A DNA stretch of 64,000 nucleotides from assembly GCA_041664345.1 (NCBI GenBank), contig JBAYKX010000021.1, positions 1 through 64,000 of the forward strand, written 5' to 3'. Source of the DNA: GWE2-40-63 sp041664345. GTDB taxonomy: Bacteria; Bacteroidota; Bacteroidia; Bacteroidales; SZUA-534. Under the pieces are notes generated by a model, which was given only the letters and a program-made list of their open reading frames with translations, had not been told where the DNA came from and did not search any database. The number at the start of each line of letters is the position of its first letter. Positions within the stretch are counted from its first letter, which is position 1. Position numbers and translations under genes: made by a program. Below are positions 44,015 to 52,638 of this stretch, one piece after another.

Positions 44015-45286
44015 ATGAAGCGTTTTTCTCAATTAGGTTTTTATTTCGTTATTTTTTTGATTAGTTTGCTTTCAGTAAATAAAGTAAGTGCTATCATTCA
44101 ACCTGGCGACAGTTTAATGAGCGAATTAGCAAAAGTACCTAAAGATAAAAAGGTAGATTACTTACTAAGCGTTTTGGAACAAACAAAAGGGTTGCCCACA
44201 CAAGATGCAATTCAGTATGCAGGAGAGGCTCTGGTATGGGCCGAACAACTCAATGATATTCAGGATCAGGCTCAGGTATTGAATTATTTAGGGAATAGTT
44301 ACTATAGCATGTCAAATTTTGAACAAGCACTTGCTTACTATCAGCAGGCGTTAAAATTTACCATGCGATTGGGAAACCGTGCTGAAATAGCCAACCTTAT
44401 GCAAAAGATTGGGCTTGTATATTTCAATTCCGGCGATAACAAAAAAGCACTTCTTTATTATGAGCAAACCTTAAAAATTTTTCAGGAATTGCAGTTTTCC
44501 ATGCGTGAAGCAGAATTGCTTACAAGTATTGGTTCCATTTATTTTCAGTGGAATGAATTTCAAAAAGCTTATGATAGCTATAATTTAGCTTTCAATATAT
44601 ACAGTACACTGGAATATCTTCCTTCCATCGTGAATCTGAATTACTTGAAAGGATATTCGTTATTTAAACTAAAGGATTATAATACCGCATTAAAATGCTA
44701 CAATAATGCGCTGGAAGCTAACAATAAAGTTGAAAACAAGATTGAGAGTTCAAAGTTAAATAATGCTATAGGTCAATTGTATATGGAACTCAATGAATAC
44801 AAGCAAGCTTTGACCTATTTTACTAAAGCCTATAAAATTCAAGAACTGGAAAACGACAAAATTGTATTAGCACAATCACTAAATAATTTGGGATGTGTTT
44901 ACAGGGAATTGGGAGATTATAAAAAAGCTAAGGATCATTTTACTCAAAGCCTTACTATTTCGCAGGAACTTGGCTTAAATTTAACTAAAATTGATAATTA
45001 CCAATCACTGTATGAACTCTATTTTGTACAAAACGAATCAAAAACAGCGTTGGAATATTATCAAAAGTATGTGCAGTTGCGCGACTCTGTTTTTAAAAAT
45101 AACCCCAATATTGAAATAAATCCTTCTTCTGAAACACTCCAAAATGAAAAACTGCGACTAAAAAAACAATTGGTTTTTAACACTAAAATAATGAAGACAA
45201 TTGCTGGTGGTGCCATTGGCATTATAGTGATTCTACTTTTTATCATTTTCAGACTGCGTTCGCAAAGTGAAAAATCACAAAAATGA
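44015..45286 (+). CDS. TPR-repeat protein with C-terminal membrane helix
   Basis: This 423-residue protein has a signal peptide (about 1-27) and seven to eight TPR units (about 65-360; YLGNSYYSMSNFEQALAYY, NLGCVYRELGDYKKAKDHF). A single helix lies near the C-terminus (about 392-412), with only a short cytoplasmic tail, RLRSQSEKSQK. It looks like the upstream phosphatase without its output domain, so it could be a co-receptor or a paralogue that lost the SpoIIE part. The 21-bp gap suggests one operon with the phosphatase gene. Confidence 0.85.
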   Translation: MKRFSQLGFYFVIFLISLLSVNKVSAIIQPGDSLMSELAKVPKDKKVDYLLSVLEQTKGLPTQDAIQYAGEALVWAEQLNDIQDQAQVLNYLGNSYYSMSNFEQALAYYQQALKFTMRLGNRAEIANLMQKIGLVYFNSGDNKKALLYYEQTLKIFQELQFSMREAELLTSIGSIYFQWNEFQKAYDSYNLAFNIYSTLEYLPSIVNLNYLKGYSLFKLKDYNTALKCYNNALEANNKVENKIESSKLNNAIGQLYMELNEYKQALTYFTKAYKIQELENDKIVLAQSLNNLGCVYRELGDYKKAKDHFTQSLTISQELGLNLTKIDNYQSLYELYFVQNESKTALEYYQKYVQLRDSVFKNNPNIEINPSSETLQNEKLRLKKQLVFNTKIMKTIAGGAIGIIVILLFIIFRLRSQSEKSQK

Positions 45287-45352
45287 TGAGAATATTTTTT
45301 AGAATAAGTTAAGCAGTTTCAATTAGCGGGAGTAACCATTAAAAAAAATAAA

Positions 45353-46168
45353 ATGTCAATTCATAAAGAAGTTAAAATAATTACCACTCATACGCTGAGT
45401 GAAATGAAGTTCAACGGCGAAAAGATTGCCATGTTAACAGCCTACGATTACAGCATGGCTCGTTTGGTGGATGCTGCCGGTATCGATATCATTCTGGTTG
45501 GTGATTCGGCTTCGAATGTAATGGCTGGTTTTGAAACCACCTTGCCAATTACTCTCGATAACATGATATACCACGGCGCATCAGTCGTTAGGGCAGTTAA
45601 ACGGGCACTGGTGGTAGTTGATTTACCCTTTGGAACCTATCAGGGAAATTCAAAAGAGGCACTGAATTCGTCCATCCGAATCATGAAAGAAACAGGTGCC
45701 CATGCCGTAAAACTGGAAGGTGGAATTGAAGTGAAAGAATCCATTATCCGCATCTTATCGGCCGGAATTCCGGTAATGGGGCATTTAGGTCTAACTCCAC
45801 AGAGTATTCACAAATTTGGCACCTACGTAGTGCGTGCAAAACAAGAAGACGAAGCCCGGCGCTTGAAAGAAGACGCCAAGTTGCTTGAAGAACTGGGATG
45901 TTTTGCCATGGTTATTGAAAAAATTCCTGCAAAATTAGCCGAAGAGGTATCGCAAATGGTTAAAATTCCGGTAATTGGAATTGGAGCAGGTAATGGCGTT
46001 GATGGGCAGGTTTTAGTTTTACATGACATGTTGGGAATAAATCAGGAATTTTCACCCCGTTTTTTGCGCAGGTATCACAATCTGACAAACGAAATTGACG
46101 GTGCAGTTAAATCCTATATTGCGGATGTTAGGAGCCAAGATTTCCCAAACGAAAAAGAACAATACTAA
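45353..46168 (+). CDS. panB: 3-methyl-2-oxobutanoate hydroxymethyltransferase
   Basis: PanB adds a hydroxymethyl group from 5,10-methylene-tetrahydrofolate to ketoisovalerate, the first step of pantothenate synthesis. The 271-residue protein shows the family landmarks: MLTAYDYSMARLVDAAGIDIILVGDSASNVMAG as a region at about 24-56, VKLEGG (about 120), MGHLGLTPQS (about 142) and IPVIGIGAGNGVDGQVLV (about 205). Length is normal. The gene is followed 19 bp later by an RluA-type synthase on the same strand. Confidence 0.96.
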   Translation: MSIHKEVKIITTHTLSEMKFNGEKIAMLTAYDYSMARLVDAAGIDIILVGDSASNVMAGFETTLPITLDNMIYHGASVVRAVKRALVVVDLPFGTYQGNSKEALNSSIRIMKETGAHAVKLEGGIEVKESIIRILSAGIPVMGHLGLTPQSIHKFGTYVVRAKQEDEARRLKEDAKLLEELGCFAMVIEKIPAKLAEEVSQMVKIPVIGIGAGNGVDGQVLVLHDMLGINQEFSPRFLRRYHNLTNEIDGAVKSYIADVRSQDFPNEKEQY

Positions 46169-46187
46169 AAACCCTTGTTAGTTTAGG

Positions 46188-46877
46188 ATGCAAAAATTAG
46201 AGGTTTTATACGAGGACAACCACATTATTGCTATAAATAAAAAAGTGTCTGACATTGTTCAAGGGGATAAAACAGGTGATGCCCCTATGAGTGATTTTGT
46301 GAAAGCGTACTTAAAAACTACCTACAACAAACCCGGAGAAGTTTTTATTGGAGTTCCACACCGCATCGACCGACCCACAACGGGGGTAGTCCTTTTTGCC
46401 CGTACCAGCAAGGCTTTGACCCGACTAAATGAAATGTTCCGTGAAAAAGATTTGGTCAAGAAAACCTATTGGGCTATTGTTAAGAATGAACCGCCGAATC
46501 CGCAGGGTCGTCTGGAAAATTTTTTAGTGAAAGATGAAGCTAAAAACAAATCTTTTATTTGCTCACCGGAAAAAAAAGGAGCTAAAGAGGCCATTCTGCA
46601 ATATAAAATTCTTAAAAAGTCGGATAATTTTTTTCTATTGGAAGTGGAATTGCTTACCGGTAGGCATCACCAGATAAGAGCTCAATTGGCTCAAATCGGT
46701 TGTCCCATTAAAGGGGATTTAAAGTATGGGTTTCCCCGTTCCAATCCCGATGGTGGAATTAGTTTACATGCCCGAAGCATTGAATTGATTCATCCGGTTC
46801 AAAAAACACCCCTGCGGATTGTTGCCCCTGTACCTAATGATAGTTTATGGAAATATTTTGAATCGGATGTGGAGTAA
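46188..46877 (+). CDS. RluA family pseudouridine synthase
   Basis: These enzymes isomerise uridines in rRNA or tRNA. The 229-residue protein has no S4 domain and begins directly with LEVLYEDNHIIAINK. The catalytic aspartate is in VPHRIDRPTTGVVLFA (about residue 62), and the other motifs are KTYWAIV and LLTGRHHQIRAQLA (about 158-171). The short, single-domain form prevents assignment to a particular target. The stop overlaps the start of the next gene by 11 bases. Confidence 0.9.
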   Translation: MQKLEVLYEDNHIIAINKKVSDIVQGDKTGDAPMSDFVKAYLKTTYNKPGEVFIGVPHRIDRPTTGVVLFARTSKALTRLNEMFREKDLVKKTYWAIVKNEPPNPQGRLENFLVKDEAKNKSFICSPEKKGAKEAILQYKILKKSDNFFLLEVELLTGRHHQIRAQLAQIGCPIKGDLKYGFPRSNPDGGISLHARSIELIHPVQKTPLRIVAPVPNDSLWKYFESDVE

Positions 46878-48117
46878 TACCAAAACTACCGCTCTATTCC
46901 TATTTTTAATTATAATCATTGAAGGAGTAGGGTCAGTAAATGGTCAAATTTTAATAAAAGCAGACCTATCGCCAAACGAAATGGTTCATAAAGTGCTACT
47001 TAACGATACCAGCGGGATTAAAATAGAGGAAGTTCAGTTTACCGGTTCGGTCAAATCGATAGGAGTATTTACCTCTGCCACCAAATACCTGCCTATAAAA
47101 AAAGGACTCGTTTTAAGTACCGGATTGGCTGAAAATGCGGATGGTCCCAATGAATCTGGAAATATGGGTACTCTAAGTTTTAATCCGGGCGATAAAGATT
47201 TAGATCGAATAGCCGATGGAAATACAGCTGATGCCGCAATTCTTGAACTACTGTTCTACCCAAATACCGATGAAATTTCTTTTGAGTATTTCTTTGCCTC
47301 TGAGGAATATCCAGAATATGTAAATCATGGAGTAAATGATGTTTTTGCATTCTTTATTTCAGGGGCCGGTTATGAACAGCCAGCAAACATAGCAAAATTG
47401 CCAACAACTGGCGAACCTATAACCGTTGATAATATTAACGTTTTCAAAAATTCCAATTATTACCAGCCAAACATTCCTTGGATTGGAATTCAAAATCAAA
47501 CCAATGTCAAAGAGGCGGAATTGTCCTTTTCATTTGAGTTTGATGGAATGACCCAAATGCTAGAGGCCAAAGCAAAAGTAGTTCCTTACCAGCCTTATCG
47601 GTTGAAAATTGCCATTGCCGATGTTGGAGATAATATTTACGATTCGGGTGTTTTTATTCGGGCAAGTTCTCTGAAAAGCCGAGGTAAAAACATCCCATTT
47701 GCTACCATAATTGAGTCTGATTTGAAAAATGAGATGTTGCAATCGGAATTTATAACCTATAAAATTGAAAATGATCAAATCCATATTCAGTCAAACATAC
47801 AGTTCCATTTTAATTCGTATGAATTGCATAATGAATATCTGGAAGCATTGAAAAGTCTGGTAAAACTACTCAATCAATATTTTGATATTCAACTACAACT
47901 GGTTGGCCATACTGACAATGTGGGAACAACTGAATACAATATAGATTTGTCCGTAGCCAGGGCTCTGGCAATAAAAAACTATTTAACAAGTCAAAATATT
48001 AAGGCACAACGAATATCAGTGGAAGGTAAAGGTAATCTTGAACCCTTATTTCCTGAAAATACAGAATTAGCCAAAGCCCAAAACCGGAGGGTAGAATTCA
48101 TCCTATACAAAAAATAG
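46867..48117 (+). CDS. Choice-of-anchor L / OmpA C-terminal domain protein
   Basis: From ATG 46867 this 416-residue protein has a signal peptide (about 1-26, cut near VNG). A choice-of-anchor L region (about 28-260) follows with GLVLSTGLAENADGPN and EYFFASEEYPEYVNHGVNDVFAFFISG as landmarks. An OmpA-like peptidoglycan-binding domain (about 300-416) carries LVGHTDNVGTTEYNIDLSVARA and AQNRRVEFIL. Anchor-L domains are normally on large surface proteins; here the OmpA domain would tie it to peptidoglycan. An upstream ATG at 46819 is in frame but lies deep in the previous gene. Function unknown. Confidence 0.8.
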   Translation: MWSNTKTTALFLFLIIIIEGVGSVNGQILIKADLSPNEMVHKVLLNDTSGIKIEEVQFTGSVKSIGVFTSATKYLPIKKGLVLSTGLAENADGPNESGNMGTLSFNPGDKDLDRIADGNTADAAILELLFYPNTDEISFEYFFASEEYPEYVNHGVNDVFAFFISGAGYEQPANIAKLPTTGEPITVDNINVFKNSNYYQPNIPWIGIQNQTNVKEAELSFSFEFDGMTQMLEAKAKVVPYQPYRLKIAIADVGDNIYDSGVFIRASSLKSRGKNIPFATIIESDLKNEMLQSEFITYKIENDQIHIQSNIQFHFNSYELHNEYLEALKSLVKLLNQYFDIQLQLVGHTDNVGTTEYNIDLSVARALAIKNYLTSQNIKAQRISVEGKGNLEPLFPENTELAKAQNRRVEFILYKK

Positions 48118-48214
48118 ATTGAGGAATATGCTGCAAAATAGTTTCTTCAAAATTTAATAATATTAATGTATAATAATATTTCTTATATTTGAATTCTAAA
48201 ATTAGAATTGGATT

Positions 48215-48592
48215 ATGGGTCCATTGAAATTGAACGGAACAGAAACCACCATCGGAGTATTACTGGATAAGGCAAATGGCATCTTTGAGTTTTCAGGCAA
48301 GTCGAGACCTGAAAATGTAATCGGCTTTTTTGAACCTATTTTTGAGTGGATAGAAAGCTATGAACAAGAACCAAATCCGGAAACCATATTTTCCTTCAAA
48401 CTCGATTATTACAATTCTTCTTCAGCCAAGGTTTTGCTCCGTTTATTAGTACGACTGGAGGATATGTTGGAAAAAGGAAATGATGTGAAAATTCATTGGT
48501 ATTATAGAATCTCTGACGAAGATATGCGCGAGTCAGGTGAAGACTACGCTACCTTAGTCTCAATACCTTTTGAATTCATCGAGTTGAATTAG
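48215..48592 (+). CDS. SiaC-like phosphoprotein (DUF1987)
   Basis: SiaC-family proteins are small STAS-like regulators that are phosphorylated by a SiaB-type kinase and dephosphorylated by a SiaA-type PP2C. In Pseudomonas they control c-di-GMP and aggregation. This 125-residue protein has the family features: an N-terminal IGVLLDKANGIFEFSGKSRPEN, FSFKLDYYNSSSAKVLLRLL around the phosphorylated Ser/Thr (about 68-72) and a C-terminal YYRISDEDMRESGED. No SiaB-like gene is in the window. The TPR-SpoIIE phosphatase 4 kb upstream is a candidate partner by function only. Confidence 0.82.
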   Translation: MGPLKLNGTETTIGVLLDKANGIFEFSGKSRPENVIGFFEPIFEWIESYEQEPNPETIFSFKLDYYNSSSAKVLLRLLVRLEDMLEKGNDVKIHWYYRISDEDMRESGEDYATLVSIPFEFIELN

Positions 48593-48837
48593 GCATAGTA
48601 GCCCTTCATAGTTGTAATTTACAAAAAATTGGAGGTTACTCTCTCGTCATTTTAATCGATTTTCATTTAAATAATTAGTTCACTTAAAGGAAACTGTTCC
48701 ACCAGTTAAATTATAGAATAATCGAAAATAAGTGTTGTATTATGAAATAGCCATAAGCAATAAATTGCATACAAACAGAAGATGTTTATTTATGGCGTAT
48801 TCCATGTGACCTTGATACAAAAAATAAAAATAAACAC

Positions 48838-49221
48838 ATGAAAAGAGTAATAGCTACAGAAAAGGCACCAAAAGCGATAGGACCATACAGTCAAGCAATT
48901 TATATCAATGGTCAACTTTATATTTCAGGACAATTGCCCATTGATCCGGCAACAGGCAAAATACCCGATGGCATTGCAGCCCAAGCCGATCAGGCTCTTA
49001 AAAACATACAAGCCATTCTCGAAGAGGCAAAATTCAGCTTCAATGATGTAGTAAAATCAACCGTCTTACTCAAAGATATTAAAGATTTTGCAGCTATGAA
49101 TGAAGTATATGCCAGGTATTACCCTTCAAAACCACCGGCAAGGGCTGCCTATGAAGTGGCGAATCTTCCTTTGGGGGCATTAATTGAGATTGAAACAATA
49201 GCTATAAGGATTTTTGAATAA
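48838..49221 (+). CDS. ridA: RidA family enamine/imine deaminase
   Basis: RidA hydrolyses reactive enamine and imine intermediates such as 2-aminoacrylate, made by PLP enzymes acting on serine or cysteine. The 127-residue protein has the YjgF/RidA signatures APKAIGPYSQAI (about 10-21) and ARAAYEVANLPLGALIEIE (about 102-120), which contain the binding Arg and the late Glu. It is complete, ends in a strong terminator and is convergent with the ribosomal protein operon. Confidence 0.95.
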   Translation: MKRVIATEKAPKAIGPYSQAIYINGQLYISGQLPIDPATGKIPDGIAAQADQALKNIQAILEEAKFSFNDVVKSTVLLKDIKDFAAMNEVYARYYPSKPPARAAYEVANLPLGALIEIETIAIRIFE

Positions 49222-49250
49222 AAAAAGGCGCTTAGTTAGGCGCCTTTTTT
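49221..49250. terminator. Bidirectional terminator between ridA and rplI
   Basis: An 11-bp stem, aaaaaaggcgc (49221-49231) with gcgcctttttt (49240-49250), closes an 8-base loop. A and T runs on each side let it act in both directions between the convergent genes. Confidence 0.88.
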
Positions 49251-49271
49251 AAAATGTACACTATTTGAATA

Positions 49272-49718
49272 TTATTCTGAAATAACTTCGAAAGGTAAAT
49301 CAAACTCAACTTCTTTGTGCAATTTAATTTTAGCTATATAACTGCCAATTTCTTTGATGCCGTCACCTTTAACTAAAATGTTTTTGCGCTCAATTTGATA
49401 GCCTGCTTTTTGCAAAGCTTCTGAAATTTGGATGTTATTAACGGAACCAAAGATTTTACCAGTTGTACTGGTTTTGGCACCTATAGTAATTTTAACATCG
49501 GTCATTTTTTCTTTCAAACCTAACGCTTCTTGCTTCACTTTTTCTTCTTTGTGTGCACGTTGCCTAAGGTTTTCGGCCATAACTTTTTTAGCTGATTCGG
49601 TAGCCAGAATAGCCACACCTTGAGGGATAAGGAAGTTTCTTCCGTAACCATCTTTTACCCGAACCACTTCGTTTTTGTATCCTAAGCTAGGAATATCTTG
49701 TTTTAATATAATCTCCAT
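49272..49718 (-). CDS. rplI: 50S ribosomal protein L9
   Basis: L9 binds 23S rRNA near the L1 stalk through its N-terminal domain. The 148-residue protein begins MEIILKQDIPSLGYKNEVVRVKDGYGRNFLIP, written here as the region 1-32 with the diagnostic GYGRNFLIP, and has the long connecting helix and the C-terminal domain. Last gene of rpsF-rpsR-rplI. Confidence 0.98.
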   Translation of the reverse strand: MEIILKQDIPSLGYKNEVVRVKDGYGRNFLIPQGVAILATESAKKVMAENLRQRAHKEEKVKQEALGLKEKMTDVKITIGAKTSTTGKIFGSVNNIQISEALQKAGYQIERKNILVKGDGIKEIGSYIAKIKLHKEVEFDLPFEVISE

Positions 49719-49734
49719 TTTTTGTCCTCCCTAA

Positions 49735-50004
49735 TTATTTTAACAAGTCAGTAACATAAGGAAGCAAAGCAATGTGCCGAGCCCTTTTAATAGCTACAGA
49801 AACTTTTCGTTGATATTTCAATGAAGTTCCGGTAATACGGCGAGGAAGAACTTTTCCTTGCTCGTTCAGGAATTTTTTCAAAAACTCACCATCTTTATAA
49901 TCGATGTATTTGATTTTATTCTTTTTGAAACGGCAATACTTCTTTTTCTTGATTTCAACCGACGGTGGGGTTAAATATCTGATTTCTGATTGATTCTGTG
50001 CCAT
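49735..50004 (-). CDS. rpsR: 30S ribosomal protein S18
   Basis: S18 pairs with S6 in the platform of the small subunit. The 89-residue protein has the typical KKKYCRFKKNKIKYIDYKD and PRRITGTSLKYQRKV segments. It lies 3 bp after rpsF and 16 bp before rplI. Confidence 0.98.
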   Translation of the reverse strand: MAQNQSEIRYLTPPSVEIKKKKYCRFKKNKIKYIDYKDGEFLKKFLNEQGKVLPRRITGTSLKYQRKVSVAIKRARHIALLPYVTDLLK

Positions 50005-50007
50005 GGC

Positions 50008-50358
50008 TTATTTCTCCTCCTGTTTAGCTTGTTTTAAACTTCTTTTCTTTTCAGCATACGCTACGGCAAATTTATTCAAACGCACCGTAAGAAAACGCAT
50101 GATTCGCTCATCACGTTTGAATTCAACCTCAATCTTGTCAATTGCTTGACCACCAGTTAGGTACTCAACCAGATAATAAAATCCAGTCGATTTTTTTTGG
50201 ATAGGATAAGCCAGTTTACGCAAGCCCCAATCCTCCTCATGCACAATTTCGCCGCCGCCAGCAACGATAATTCCTTTGAATTTTTCAACCGCTTCCTTCA
50301 TCTGTGGCGCAGACAAAACGGGATTAGCAATGAAAACGGTTTCATAATGGTTTAACAT
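50008..50358 (-). CDS. rpsF: 30S ribosomal protein S6
   Basis: S6 binds 16S rRNA with S18. The 116-residue protein begins MLNHYETVFIANPVLS and contains GLRKLAYPIQKKSTGFYYLVE, both diagnostic. The Lys/Glu-rich tail is usual. It heads the rpsF-rpsR-rplI operon and has a near-perfect Bacteroidota promoter 40-70 bp upstream. Confidence 0.98.
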   Translation of the reverse strand: MLNHYETVFIANPVLSAPQMKEAVEKFKGIIVAGGGEIVHEEDWGLRKLAYPIQKKSTGFYYLVEYLTGGQAIDKIEVEFKRDERIMRFLTVRLNKFAVAYAEKKRSLKQAKQEEK

Positions 50359-50395
50359 ACTTTTTAATTTTAACGTTTAAACTATTTTAGGGCTG

Positions 50396-50427
50396 CAAAT
50401 GTAGGAATAATCATTTGGTTTTTCAAA
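50396..50427 (-). promoter_or_regulatory. Bacteroidota-type promoter for rpsF-rpsR-rplI
   Basis: On the minus strand, TTTG (50427-50424) is followed after 20 bases by TACATTTG (50403-50396), a full match to the TTTG / TAnnTTTG consensus. Transcription would start around 50389, about 30 bases before the rpsF ATG at 50358. Confidence 0.8.
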
Positions 50428-50615
50428 TAGATAACCAACAATTTTTCGCTATTTTGCTTGTAAAAAAGAGATTAGCCTTAAGAACTAATCCAATTTATGT
50501 CAATTACTCCAATTAATCAATAGAAATTGTTTTATCACATTCAACTTTTTTCTTCCATATTCCTTTATTATTCTGTTATTTTTGCACCCTTAAAATGGAT
50601 TGATTTTTTAGAATT

Positions 50616-52364
50616 ATGGCATTTCGAATAGTAAAAGCTTTTTTTGTTTTTGTTTTATTTCTCTGTTTCCAGTTGCCAATTTTTGCACAGTTGCGGTTCG
50701 ATACCATAGGGTGGCGTGCACCGGTTGATATTCCTATTTTTTTGTCGGGGAATTATTGCGAACTGAGGGCGGGGCATTTTCATGCAGGCATTGATATTAA
50801 AACACAAGGTACCGAAGGGTTCAAAGTGTATGCAGTAAATAAGGGATATATTTCACGCATCAAAATTGCATCGGGCGGATATGGTAAAAGCCTTTACATA
50901 ACTCACCCCGACGGTTATACTTCAGTGTATGCCCATTTAAAGGAATTTAACATCCAATTGGAAAAATACATCAAAGCCATTCAATATCAACGGGAAAGCT
51001 TTGAGGTAGATGTATATCCTCAAATGGGAGAATTGCCAGTAGCCAAAGGCGATATTATTGCATTAACCGGCAATTCGGGTTCTAGTGGCGGGCCGCATTT
51101 GCATTTTGAAATACGCGAAACAGCCAATTCAGTTCCTATGAACGGTCTTTTTTTAGGGTATGATATAAAAGATAACCTAGACCCAGATATGGATTATTTA
51201 TATGTTTATCCGCAAGATGCTAATAGCTGGGTGAGTCGTAAGAACGAGAGTCATTTTTATAATTTAAAAAAGGTTAACGGGCGATACAAATTGAATCAGG
51301 GTGATACGTTGCAAGCTTCTGGTTCTATTGGACTGGGATTAAAAGTTGATGATTTATTGAACGAATCAACCAATCGATGTGGAGTATATTGGATAAAAAT
51401 ATTTGTGAACGATACATTATATTTCCATGAACAGTTTGATGGGGTTTCGTTTGCTGAATCGCGCTATGTGAATAGCCTTATGGATTATAAAGAAAGTATT
51501 GAAAAGAAACGGAAGCTTTACAAGTTATTCATCGATCCAAACAACAAACTTTCTGTTTATAAAAAGGAGGTCAATCGGGGAATCATTGAATTGAGATCTA
51601 AGGGGGTATCTAAAGTTACCATTCAGGCAGTAGATGCCTATTTTAACAAATCAGAATTAACATTTTATTTGGAGTTCAATCCCGAAAAAAAAACACAATA
51701 CAAAAGCAGTAATAGTAGATGGATTATTCCGTGGCAAAAAAGTTTTCAATTAGATACAGCAGGCATTTCAATTTCCATTCCTAAAGAAGCACTTTACGAT
51801 ACGTTGAACCTGGAATTTAGTATAGATACTGGCCGAATGGCCGGAGGTTATTCCAATACTTACAAAATTCACAACCCATTTACCCCAATCCATGAGGCTT
51901 ATGAAATAAGATTAAATTACGATGCCATAGCAGAGCCATTTAAAGATAAATTGGTGGTAACAATGGTTGGCGAAAAGGAACCTTTACCATTAGGAGGTAT
52001 TGAAAAGAATGGAATGATTTACGCTCAAGTACGTGAATTGGGTACCTATTATCTGGCAGTAGATACAATCGCTCCAAAGATAATTCCAGTAGGGGCATTG
52101 GCAAAAAGCAATGAATTATCAAATGCTCAGTTCATTCAGTTCAAAATTACAGATAACTTAAGTGGAATAAAAAAGCTTCGGGGCTCCATAAATGGAAAAT
52201 GGGTTTTATTTGAATGGGATCCGAAAAAAGATTCCTATAGATACGAAATGGATGAATTTACTCCCAAAAATGGAACTTTTGAAGTATTGATTGAAGCAAC
52301 AGATGAACGGGGAAACAAGGCTGTCTATATGGCTAATTGCACAAGAAATTTATTGGAAGAGTAA
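50616..52364 (+). CDS. Secreted M23 family peptidase
   Basis: M23 (LytM) peptidases cut peptidoglycan cross-links. The 582-residue protein has a signal peptide (about 1-22, cut near IFAQ) and an N-terminal M23 domain (about 30-180) with zinc ligands in AGHFHAGIDIK (His and Asp) and GGPHLHFEI (HLH). About 400 residues of beta-rich sequence follow. All metal ligands are present, so it should be active, unlike EnvC-type activators. An outer-membrane or periplasmic location is likely. A long heptad array lies after the stop. Confidence 0.88.
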   Translation: MAFRIVKAFFVFVLFLCFQLPIFAQLRFDTIGWRAPVDIPIFLSGNYCELRAGHFHAGIDIKTQGTEGFKVYAVNKGYISRIKIASGGYGKSLYITHPDGYTSVYAHLKEFNIQLEKYIKAIQYQRESFEVDVYPQMGELPVAKGDIIALTGNSGSSGGPHLHFEIRETANSVPMNGLFLGYDIKDNLDPDMDYLYVYPQDANSWVSRKNESHFYNLKKVNGRYKLNQGDTLQASGSIGLGLKVDDLLNESTNRCGVYWIKIFVNDTLYFHEQFDGVSFAESRYVNSLMDYKESIEKKRKLYKLFIDPNNKLSVYKKEVNRGIIELRSKGVSKVTIQAVDAYFNKSELTFYLEFNPEKKTQYKSSNSRWIIPWQKSFQLDTAGISISIPKEALYDTLNLEFSIDTGRMAGGYSNTYKIHNPFTPIHEAYEIRLNYDAIAEPFKDKLVVTMVGEKEPLPLGGIEKNGMIYAQVRELGTYYLAVDTIAPKIIPVGALAKSNELSNAQFIQFKITDNLSGIKKLRGSINGKWVLFEWDPKKDSYRYEMDEFTPKNGTFEVLIEATDERGNKAVYMANCTRNLLEE

Positions 52365-52391
52365 GAAAACAATCATATTCAGGCATTATCT

Positions 52392-52545
52392 TTCTAGTTG
52401 CTGGTTACTGGTAGCTGGTTTCTCGCTTCTGACTTCTAACTTCTAACTTCTAACTTCTAACTTCTAACTTCTAACTTCTAACTTCTAACTTCTAACTTCT
52501 AACTTCTAACTTCTAACTTCTAACTTCTAACTTCTAACTTCTGTC
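52392..52545. repeat. Heptad array including 15 perfect ttctaac units
   Basis: Twenty-two 7-mers keep register over 154 bp: ttctagt, tgctggt, tactggt, agctggt, ttctcgc, ttctgac, then 15 identical ttctaac units at 52434-52538, then ttctgtc. The perfect part is a typical slipped-strand microsatellite, and copy number should vary between isolates. Confidence 0.95.
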
Positions 52546-52638
52546 CTTATAAATATTATGCAACACCTAAAACACACATGGGCAATTCCTTTAATTTACT
52601 ATTTTTGTCACCATTGTAAATTTCAAAACCATATATAG

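Noticed and set aside
52434..52538. CRISPR-like regular repeat
   Set aside because: The 7-bp units are directly adjacent with no spacers and no cas genes nearby; it is a microsatellite.
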